Below, piece by piece: positions 27,701 through 34,312 of a DNA stretch of 53,451 nucleotides. Positions within the stretch are counted from its first letter, which is position 1. Each line of letters opens with the position of its first letter. Where the stretch lies: NCBI GenBank assembly GCA_030535245.1, contig JAUNBJ010000009.1:1-53451 (forward strand). The letters are read 5' to 3'. Below the pieces are notes generated by a model. It saw nothing but the letters and a program-made list of their open reading frames with translations. It was not told the origin of the DNA and ran no database searches. The translations under genes and the position numbers were made by a program. The stretch comes from Planctomycetia bacterium (GTDB lineage Bacteria > Planctomycetota > Planctomycetia > Pirellulales > Thermoguttaceae).

Positions 27701-28221
27701 ACGATCTGGACGTCGGCCACTTCCTGCCCCTCAAATTCGCTCCCCCGCGTCGAAGCGTACTGCACGCCCGAATCGGGACGGCCCACGATCTCCGTGCCCG
27801 GAATCCCGCCCGGTTCGCTACCAATCAAACGCTCCAACCCTTCCCCCAAAGGCCGCGAAACGCTGGGCGTCATGCCTCCCGAATCGCTTCCCGGAAGCAC
27901 CGGATCGGAGGAACCCTGCGTCAATTCCCGGCTGGCGGCCGTGGCACCACGGCTCTGATCAAGCAAATCCCCCGGACTGTCCGGCGTCGTGGATGTAGAA
28001 ACCGGCTCGTCGGAAAGAATTTGCACATTGGAAAAATTCCCGTCCGGATTGAACGTGCCGGGAAGAATCTCTCCCGGTGTCTCCGCGTATCGATTGGCGG
28101 TCGGCGCAAGATTTTCCTCCTCGGCAAAAAGCATGGCCGCGCTGACCAGACATAACGCCTGAAGGAGGCAAAAAATCGCCTGCCGGAGGAGGGGTCGATA
28201 TTTCAGGGACGTTCGAGTCAT
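24712..28221 (-). CDS. bamA: BamA/Omp85 outer-membrane assembly protein with an insert in the last POTRA
   Basis: The protein has 1169 residues against the usual 750-850. A signal peptide ends about residue 33, then a low-complexity stretch, then POTRA domains from about 162 (VADVQIVGNSRNSTEKI, KYLKFQGNEKIRVATLEKECG, FIGNTIVSGGRL, IRYIGNAQFDESLL). The last POTRA seems split. RLRASQLFAMDPQNG (about 534) is followed by some 270 residues of acidic, Pro/Thr-rich sequence, and the expected continuation TVQTEETTTGRLMFSLGVSS appears only at about 815. The barrel then runs to the end, FSFTMGLQR. The role is folding outer-membrane proteins such as the LptD-like protein. No clear Shine-Dalgarno is seen at 28221. 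Confidence 0.9.
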   Translation of the reverse strand: MTRTSLKYRPLLRQAIFCLLQALCLVSAAMLFAEEENLAPTANRYAETPGEILPGTFNPDGNFSNVQILSDEPVSTSTTPDSPGDLLDQSRGATAASRELTQGSSDPVLPGSDSGGMTPSVSRPLGEGLERLIGSEPGGIPGTEIVGRPDSGVQYASTRGSEFEGQEVADVQIVGNSRNSTEKIMQLISTRTGRPFRSTVLDDDIRRMSQSRLFVLVEPYIQRKDKGVVVLFNVRERAIMKYLKFQGNEKIRVATLEKECGLVVGKPVSAYDVEEGRKKLELFYQSKGYAKAVIKTVQGDKNTDPGVIYQINEGPRFRVAWTNFIGNTIVSGGRLKTVVQSKPGILWVFGGELRDETLTDDVRKLEDYYRRLGFFYARISRRVQRTSEDGWCGVTFVINEGPQAKIRQIRYIGNAQFDESLLLEDMKVHQDKPFNKDRLDQSIARVRRRYGKEGYVFADITAEARVLDDPSQCDVVFAIKEGKTYRVGRVNVLIEGDFPHTQVSTVLNRLSVKPGDLVNVNELQQSERRLRASQLFAMDPQNGQAPKIVYTAPELAKEAEVAQQIGNQANVPNASDKGGKPKTVTTAGQAAVSGNGAGRAAIYGQGSIQKVYKKTVAEVDADFQLGENEELIDLTIYGVWNDGAAPKPAECVSVENPEEIIDPETGEAYRTFEIPEETDVDLQGRVSVCNDDPAYQDMPVRVTTRPTRRLVNYENGDGSVPLQPIPGYTTAKRTDESPATTSVATETNAPAWASEQTAESEPPAQIANVNPRTGQEMSPPPQPGISNPDLTPYSQHLGDPPFPGRTLGDSQRYSLPITVQTEETTTGRLMFSLGVSSDSGLVGSVVVDEQNFDWRRWPRSWSEIKNGTAWRGRGQHFRMEATPGTEVQRYAISFDEPYLFNSEIGLGTSLSYYDRIYKNWDENRQGGQIALSRALTHDMRAYLGFRGFNVRLTDPDYPIPDRLYNALGNSQLFGFSFRLVQDRRDSSFLATEGYYASLEFEQVIGTWSYPRFNAQFKKYWLLFERADMSGRHVLSFTSTFSWTGDDTPIYESYFAGGTTTIRGFEYRGASPRQYGMVVGGNVMVLASLEYLFPITADDSIRGVLFCDTGTVESDIRHWNAKYRVSLGAGLRISMPMLGSAPIALDFAVPVSKEDGDEKELFSFTMGLQR

Positions 28222-28380
28222 GAACGAAAAACCCGTATTCTTTCGTATTTAGGTGCTTTTCCGGAAAAGTTCATCGCGGCAATCCGCATACTGTACCATC
28301 TATTACCCTATTTCCGTCTTTTCGGCAAGAGCAATTTCAGAAGAAAGAGTACGCTGCTTTTTCTTACGCAGGTCGGTCGC

Positions 28381-28408
28381 TTGACAAACCCCCCTCATGC
28401 GGTACAAT
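28381..28408 (+). promoter_or_regulatory. Consensus-like sigma70 promoter of gph
   Basis: TTGACA (28381-28386) and TACAAT (28403-28408) are 16 bases apart, with the start codon at 28438. Confidence 0.65.
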
Positions 28409-28437
28409 GACAAATCGAAGAACCGAAAGGAACCATC

Positions 28438-29097
28438 ATGAAATTTCGCGGAATTATTTTCGATTTGGACGGAACCCTGCTCAATTCGCTGGAAGACATT
28501 GCCGACGCTTCCAATGCCGCTCTTGCGGCCAACGGCTTCCCCACGCATCCGGTAGAACAGTACAAATATTTCGTCGGCGACGGCGTACGGACGCTGGTTC
28601 AGCGAATCCTCCCCCCCGAACAGGTAAACGACGAAACGGTGTTTCAGAACTACCTGGCCGCGTACCTGGAAGCGTACGGACGCAATTGGGACAACAAAAC
28701 TCAACCGTATCCCGGCATTCCCGAAATGCTGACCGCCCTTCAGAAAAGCGGCATCCGCATGGGGGTATTCTCCAACAAGCCAGAACAATTTACCAAACAG
28801 TGCGTCGCCAAACTGTTGGCCCCGTGGCATTTCGACGCGGTGGTTGGACAGAACGACCAGATTCCCCCCAAACCCGACCCCACCGGCGGGCTGCTGATCC
28901 GGGATCAGTGGGGATTCCGCTCGGAAGAAATCCTTTACGTTGGCGACACGGCCACCGACATGAACACCGCACGTACCGCTGGATTTTTTTCCATCGGAGT
29001 TGCGTGGGGATTCCGTCCCATATCCGAATTGCTTGCCAGCGGCGCAAAAAAAATCGCCCGTATACCGAGCGATATTTCAATGAACAATGAACAATGA
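28438..29097 (+). CDS. gph: HAD-family phosphatase, phosphoglycolate phosphatase-like
   Basis: The protein has 219 residues, the normal length. The HAD motifs are complete: FDLDGTLLNS near the N-terminus (the first Asp is the nucleophile), FSNKPEQF as motif II, the Lys of PPKPDP as motif III, and VGDTATDMNTA as motif IV. A helical cap lies between motifs I and II. This is the Gph/PGP group, which hydrolyses 2-phosphoglycolate, but relatives act on other small phosphates. GAAAGGA precedes the ATG. The end contains two copies of the seven-base unit ATGAACA and meets the next gene convergently. Confidence 0.82.
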   Translation: MKFRGIIFDLDGTLLNSLEDIADASNAALAANGFPTHPVEQYKYFVGDGVRTLVQRILPPEQVNDETVFQNYLAAYLEAYGRNWDNKTQPYPGIPEMLTALQKSGIRMGVFSNKPEQFTKQCVAKLLAPWHFDAVVGQNDQIPPKPDPTGGLLIRDQWGFRSEEILYVGDTATDMNTARTAGFFSIGVAWGFRPISELLASGAKKIARIPSDISMNNEQ

Positions 29098-29103
29098 ACA
29101 AAG

Positions 29104-32100
29104 TTACTGTTCGTTGTGTGCTGTTTCGGCGACTTCGACAGATTCCATGCTCTGGAGGTTGCGATAGGTGGCCAACTCGGAGGTTCCCGTACCGTTGAAG
29201 TCCCCCACGATGGGCAACTCACCCGGTTTTCCCTGATGAACGACCCGAACGGAGCTGTCCATCACACCCTTCCCCTGCACGTCCAGAATCCACGTTCCAT
29301 CGCGATACACGCCGATCTTGGAGACCGCTTTGCCATCCACCACTTCATGATCCCAGTTCCCGACGACCGGAATGTCGCCTTTCTGTCCGAACTGAATCAC
29401 CTTATCGCGGCTGGTAATGCGTCCGTCACCGTCGGTATCCAGCGTCCAGGTACCGTTGTTGAACACGCCGACCGTCGAGATGCCGTCGCCGTTCCAGTCG
29501 CCCGCCACGGCAATATCGCCCTCGCTGCCAATCTGGAACACATGGTCGATCACGTCCCGATGAATCTCGCCGTACTTGGTATGCTTGGAATACCAGTACC
29601 CGGCAACTCCCCGCTCCGGCGGAATGTTTTTGAACTCGCCACGACGGAGGTTTTCCGCATCGGGAAGGCCGTATTCGTAGGCAATCGCCTGAGTATCGGT
29701 TTTCCATGGATGACCATACACGCCGATGTCCGCTTTGCCGTCGCCATCCCAGTCGCCAACGATCGCCTGGTCGCCCCGCCCACCGAGCTGAACCCAGAGG
29801 TCGTAGTCGTCCCACGTGCGGTTTCCGTTGATGTCGATGAACCAAAAACCGTCGAGGAAAATCGCCAGCTCATCTTTGCCGTCGCCGTTGAAGTCGCCAG
29901 TCAGGGCCTGAGCACCGTCAATGCCGTACAGGGCCGATTCCCACTGCCCATCTTCGGAGAGCAGCCATTTGATTCGGTTCATGGCCCGCCCTTCCCAACT
30001 GTCCACGTCGAACAGCGTGCTGCCCAGGGTCGTCGCCTGAGCCAGCAACGCACTGTTGGAATTGGCTAAAACGCTGGTTCCCGCCGCAATACCGTTGGCC
30101 GCCCCGTTGAGTTCCGAAGCACTTGCCACGCCCCCGGCCGCAAGGTTCGCCGCCGCCTGAGCCACCGTGGAAACCCCCACGCCCCCATTGAGCGAAGCCA
30201 GGTGGAACGTGTTTCCTCCACCTCCGGCCCCTCCACCCAGGGAGAGACCGTTCGTCGAGCCAAAGTACGGCGTGTAGGAGTACGGCGTGACTGGAGCCGA
30301 ACCGCCACCCCCTAGCGCCACCTTGGCCGGCGGGCTGAATTTCTGCGGCGTCCCACCATGCGGTTCGTCCGGATCGTCCGGATTCCACGTGATCTGGATT
30401 TCACTGAAATCGTAATGCGTGCCGTTGTCGCCGTAGTTCAAATCGATGTTGTACAGCATGTCCTGCGTCGGGGCAAGCGTTTCGCCCCCCTCACTGCCAG
30501 GGGTGTCGACACCATCGTGATAACTGGTCGGCTGCTCCTCCAGAATCGTATAGGTTCCGGGGGTCAGCTTCGTAAATTCGTAATAACCATTCGCGTCGGT
30601 CGTGGTGGAAATCTCGTTGCCGTTCGCATCTTTCAGGACGTTCCCCTCTGCATCGGCCAAATAGAGCTTCACGCCGGAAATCATCTTCGTTCGATTGGCC
30701 CACTCGCCGGTGTATGTTTCGTAAAGGTTGGACGGAATTTCCTCCCCTTCTTTCAGCACCAGCGTATTGCCATCCTGGAACACGTAACCGGAAATACTGC
30801 AATAGTTGTACTCCCAGTAATCGTAGTTGATCCCCTTGTCGTTGGACAGCAGGTTGATGCCGATGAACTCGTCCACATCGCCGATTTCGCCATTCTCCTC
30901 GCCGTCCACCGTCCCGACGTACTGGCCGCCGTTGAGGTAGTCGGGCTGATGCTCAAAGACACCGTATTCGTCCGGAATCAGGTCATCGAACTGGTACGTT
31001 CCGTCCGCCGCCGTTTTCGTCGTTTCCAAAACGTTCCCATCCGCGTCAAGCAGGTCGATCTGAACCCCCTCCAACAACGTGTCGATTCCCTCATCGTACA
31101 GGTTGTTCAGGTTCACGTCCAACCACACCTTGCCGGAAATGCTCGCCGGGCGGTACTCGGAGAAGTCGTTCTGAACGCTGCTCTGGCCCCCTTGAATGAC
31201 AATCTCCGTCAGTTTGTCCGGGACAATCTTTTCTCCCACTTCCACCCCGTCGATGTTGCCGACAAAGCAGGTCACGTCCTTGTACCCCACCGGGTCGATC
31301 TCCACCACCTGATACGTGCCGGGGTCGAGATTCGTAAACGCATATTCCCCATTTTCATCGGTCTGCGTGCTGGTCACGTACTCGTATTCGCCGGTCGAAG
31401 CGTTCAGCTTCCAGAGCTGAATCGTAACGTTCTCAATCGGAACGTCAATGTTCGGGTCGTAATCCCAACTGTAGTCCACATCCTCATAAACAAATCCGGA
31501 CAGGTCGCACGGAATCGGCGTCTGCGCTTCACTGGCAAACGCTCCGGCGGTGTAAATCCGCTGAGCTTCGCCATCTCCCGGAGGAATCGGGCTGTACTGG
31601 TTCGTAAAGTCGTCATTCGGCAATCCGGGAATGTTGTACTGATCCATCGTCGACTGGAACTGGTCGGCAAATTGCACATTCTCCAATAGCAGATTGTGGT
31701 AATGCTCCGCCTCAAACTTGGCGGAAACCTTGGTCGTCAGCGAATATTCCGCACCGGTCACTTCCGCGTCCAGCGATTGCAGGCCGGTCGAAGAATCGAC
31801 GAACAACACCTCATCCACGTCGCAGTTGATTCCCAGCACGTCGCCCGCCTCAAAGCCTGTCAGCGTCAACACCAATTTCGTGTTGTTCTCGGTCAGCGTG
31901 TAACCGGTTACGGTGAACTCCCCGGAAACCGCACTGAACGTCAACGGTACGCTGCTGTAAGAACCTGTGACGCCCTCCGGATTGTCGTCGCCCAGATCAA
32001 TGAACGAGTAACGCCCGCCCACCACGTCGAGACTGTCCATGTCGATGGTCAGCTCGGTAAGCTGCGTCCCTTCCACACCTCCGCTGAACGCGACGTAAAT

Positions 32101-32265
32101 CGTGTCCGCCGCAACGTCCGTTCCCGAACCGTCCATCGTCGGAGCCGATTCGTAGTACACCACCCCCACCTCGATCGGGTTGACCGAAAGCAGGCAGCGA
32201 TTCTCCAGGGCTTCCATCCCCACCAGACGTCGATAACGCATGTTCTTTTTATTCGTGCTACGCAT
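29104..32265 (-). CDS. Planctomycete LEPRxLLS-type surface protein with SdrD-B and VCBS/FG-GAP repeats
   Basis: The protein has 1053 residues. The N-terminus MRYRRLVGMEALENRCLLS is a variant of the planctomycete LEPRxLLS export/sorting motif. A beta-rich domain follows, then three SdrD_B/CnaB-like domains from about 250, 372 and 487, each with the SG-V--D-N---G and DENGEYAFTNLDPGTYQVVE patterns. A Gly/Ser-rich spacer is next, then, from about 785, integrin-like FG-GAP/VCBS repeats (TGDFNGDGKDELAIF, VGDWDGDGKADIGVY, AGDWNGDGISTVGVF, VGDFNGTGTSELATY) that should bind calcium. The likely role is a cell-surface adhesin or matrix protein. The 59-base gap to the upstream WD40 gene suggests cotranscription. 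Confidence 0.87.
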   Translation of the reverse strand: MRSTNKKNMRYRRLVGMEALENRCLLSVNPIEVGVVYYESAPTMDGSGTDVAADTIYVAFSGGVEGTQLTELTIDMDSLDVVGGRYSFIDLGDDNPEGVTGSYSSVPLTFSAVSGEFTVTGYTLTENNTKLVLTLTGFEAGDVLGINCDVDEVLFVDSSTGLQSLDAEVTGAEYSLTTKVSAKFEAEHYHNLLLENVQFADQFQSTMDQYNIPGLPNDDFTNQYSPIPPGDGEAQRIYTAGAFASEAQTPIPCDLSGFVYEDVDYSWDYDPNIDVPIENVTIQLWKLNASTGEYEYVTSTQTDENGEYAFTNLDPGTYQVVEIDPVGYKDVTCFVGNIDGVEVGEKIVPDKLTEIVIQGGQSSVQNDFSEYRPASISGKVWLDVNLNNLYDEGIDTLLEGVQIDLLDADGNVLETTKTAADGTYQFDDLIPDEYGVFEHQPDYLNGGQYVGTVDGEENGEIGDVDEFIGINLLSNDKGINYDYWEYNYCSISGYVFQDGNTLVLKEGEEIPSNLYETYTGEWANRTKMISGVKLYLADAEGNVLKDANGNEISTTTDANGYYEFTKLTPGTYTILEEQPTSYHDGVDTPGSEGGETLAPTQDMLYNIDLNYGDNGTHYDFSEIQITWNPDDPDEPHGGTPQKFSPPAKVALGGGGSAPVTPYSYTPYFGSTNGLSLGGGAGGGGNTFHLASLNGGVGVSTVAQAAANLAAGGVASASELNGAANGIAAGTSVLANSNSALLAQATTLGSTLFDVDSWEGRAMNRIKWLLSEDGQWESALYGIDGAQALTGDFNGDGKDELAIFLDGFWFIDINGNRTWDDYDLWVQLGGRGDQAIVGDWDGDGKADIGVYGHPWKTDTQAIAYEYGLPDAENLRRGEFKNIPPERGVAGYWYSKHTKYGEIHRDVIDHVFQIGSEGDIAVAGDWNGDGISTVGVFNNGTWTLDTDGDGRITSRDKVIQFGQKGDIPVVGNWDHEVVDGKAVSKIGVYRDGTWILDVQGKGVMDSSVRVVHQGKPGELPIVGDFNGTGTSELATYRNLQSMESVEVAETAHNEQ

Positions 32266-32324
32266 CTTGAAACTCTTTATCTAAAAGATGATCTTGGATT
32301 GGTTTTAAGGACGGAAAACGGTTT

Positions 32325-33353
32325 TCAGCGAACGACCGAAGCCTCCGCCGCAGCCACGTCCGCCTGCTCCCATTTCCAGAAACGTACCGTCGTGTCAAAA
32401 CTGCACGAAATCAACGTCTTGTGCGTCTGATCCCACAGCAGCTCAGCCACCGTTCCCTGATGTTCATTCATCTCGTACATCGGCACGGCATTCGTGTGGA
32501 TGTCCCAGACGTAAATTTTGTTGTTTGCCGATCCCGCCGCCAGCAGATTGTCGCCGCAGAACGTCAGGGCCGTTACCTTACCGGAAGGATAATCCAGCTC
32601 CTTCAAATGTTTGTAGTCCTTCATCGACCAGAGGTGAATCTTCTGGTCGTCGCCGCCGGTCGCCAGAACACTCCCATCCGGACTGAACGCCACCGTGTTT
32701 ACACGACGGATATGCTTTTTCAAGTCCGCCACCACGGCCCCGGTCGTCGTATCGAAAACCCGAACGTTTCCGTCTCGCCCCGCCGCCGCCATGTAATGAC
32801 TGCTCGGCGAAAACTCCACGCACCGCTGATCCGTACAGGTCGTCGTCCAACGCCGATGAAGCCGTCCGTACGTCGTTTCATAAACGCATACCGAATTGTC
32901 GAACCCGACCATCGCCATACGTTCGCTATCCTCGCTGAACGCCACCGCACGCACCGCACACCGGTTGCTCTCGAACTGGAACTTCCGCTGGAACGTCCGA
33001 GCGTCGTAACAGTACATGTTCTGATCCATCCCGCCGGTTACGAATACCTCGCCGTCCGGACGAAATTTCACCGTCCGCACCCAGTCCGCCTGATCCGCAA
33101 GCTCCCGAACCAACCGCCCCGTTTGGACGTCCCAAACACGCGCTTTGTGGTCGTCGCCCACCGTAATCAACTGCTGGCCGTCCTGACTGAGGGATACGCC
33201 AACCACGACAGGAATCCGGTAACTGGCCGAAACGTGGTTGAACTGGATGACCTGATGCGACGGAATGGTCGTCGTTTCCGCCTGCACCGCAAGCACTCCC
33301 AGGACCAACGATCCCACCACGAAACAATAACAGAGGCTCTTAATATTGAACAT
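32325..33353 (-). CDS. Secreted WD40 beta-propeller protein
   Basis: The protein has 342 residues. A signal peptide (about 1-25, ending LAVQA) is followed by about seven WD40 repeats: VSLSQDGQQLITVGDDHKARVWD, VKFRPDGEVFVTGGMDQNMYCYD, VEFSPSSHYMAAAGRDGNVRVFD, VAFSPDGSVLATGGDDQKIHLWS and others. This is enough for a single propeller with no extra domain. AAGGAA lies before the ATG. It probably acts as a protein-binding platform in the periplasm or at the surface. It lies upstream of the LEPRxLLS-type protein in the same direction, so the two may work together, but this is inference. Confidence 0.88.
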   Translation of the reverse strand: MFNIKSLCYCFVVGSLVLGVLAVQAETTTIPSHQVIQFNHVSASYRIPVVVGVSLSQDGQQLITVGDDHKARVWDVQTGRLVRELADQADWVRTVKFRPDGEVFVTGGMDQNMYCYDARTFQRKFQFESNRCAVRAVAFSEDSERMAMVGFDNSVCVYETTYGRLHRRWTTTCTDQRCVEFSPSSHYMAAAGRDGNVRVFDTTTGAVVADLKKHIRRVNTVAFSPDGSVLATGGDDQKIHLWSMKDYKHLKELDYPSGKVTALTFCGDNLLAAGSANNKIYVWDIHTNAVPMYEMNEHQGTVAELLWDQTHKTLISCSFDTTVRFWKWEQADVAAAEASVVR

Positions 33354-33822
33354 GAATCAAATTCCTTAATCTCTGGAATAATACAACATCCCGCGTCTAT
33401 ATATTCGGAATTTAGGGGTTGTACAGTTTAATCTATTTGCAAAAAACCCAAAAAGTCCCTGTTTTAACGGTTTTTTATAAAAATGTTTACGTCAAAATTC
33501 CCCAGAAAAGATTTTCTAAACCTGAATCCTCATGCGGAAAAAGAAGAAATATCCCGGACAACATGCCGCTTGTGCCGATTGCGCAAAGAATTTCAATAAA
33601 AAAATGTTTTTAGAAGGCGCCAATCATAATATAGATTCTTACTAAATTAATATGGATACAGAATTACAAAATTAAGGAACCGTGGCCCCCCCTGATTTTG
33701 CCAGGGAGGTTTATTTCCTTGAAAGAAGCCCCCAGGTGCCGGCAACTCCCACCCCCTCCTTCCGACGCCTTCCGATTCGGGCTATAATGGGGACTGGTTT
33801 TGAGAAATTGGAGGAAAAACCT
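33354..33822. other. AT-rich intergenic region between divergent genes
   Basis: The region is AT-rich compared with its neighbours. It carries a short hairpin (CCCTG paired with CAGGG near 33690-33705) and, close to the downstream gene, TATAAT at 33783-33788 with a weak TTCCGA 17 bases upstream. A short open frame at 33419-33613 has no ribosome binding site or recognisable product. I see no RNA gene. Confidence 0.4.
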
Positions 33823-34299
33823 ATGTCCCAGTCTCCGCAACAAGCTATTTTTACGCAGATTGACGTCAGCAACTCGGTGCCCATGCCCGCCCCCGCACCG
33901 TCCCCTTCCGAAATTCTGGAACGGAAACGGCATGTCGAAATGATGACCGTTTTGCGGGAAATGCTCGTCCAGCAACGTAAACAGAACGACCTGCTCCAGC
34001 AGCTTGTCGCCGCCCAGAGTGCCGCGGCCCGCCAGCGTATGCAGGATCTCTGCCAGTGGCGAAACCAGCATCCCGAACTGGCTCGCGATTTCCGTCGCAT
34101 TTTGAAAACGGTCGGGGGAATGCAGTCCGAGTGCTTCCGCGAACTGGTCGATGAGGCAAAGGACAAGGGGGACGGCCTGGCCGAGAGCGAGTACCTGCTC
34201 ACCGAATTTATCGACCGTTTTGGCCCGCGGCTCATGCACCTCAACGGCATCCTGCAAACGCTTTCCACGTTGGCCTCGCCCGAAATCAGCGAACCGTAA
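33823..34299 (+). CDS. Small coiled-coil protein, function unknown
   Basis: The protein has 158 residues. The ATG at 33823 follows GGAGG (33810-33814). The first 30 residues are Pro/Ser-rich and disordered. From ILERKRHVEMMTVLREML onwards the sequence is almost continuous amphipathic helix with heptad-like spacing (QQRKQNDLLQQLVAAQSAAARQ), then a second helical part, ESEYLLTEFIDRFGPRLMHLN. There is no signal peptide or membrane helix. I do not recognise the family. It has its own promoter and is convergent with the HzsA-like gene. Confidence 0.7.
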   Translation: MSQSPQQAIFTQIDVSNSVPMPAPAPSPSEILERKRHVEMMTVLREMLVQQRKQNDLLQQLVAAQSAAARQRMQDLCQWRNQHPELARDFRRILKTVGGMQSECFRELVDEAKDKGDGLAESEYLLTEFIDRFGPRLMHLNGILQTLSTLASPEISEP

Positions 34300-34312
34300 A
34301 TGGCGTTCGCCC

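Noticed and set aside
28303..28830. Minus-strand open frame opposite gph
   Set aside because: Gph has complete HAD motifs on the plus strand, and the antisense frame has none.
33419..33613. Short open frame in the AT-rich gap
   Set aside because: There is no ribosome binding site and no recognisable product, and the amino-acid make-up is what random AT-rich DNA gives.
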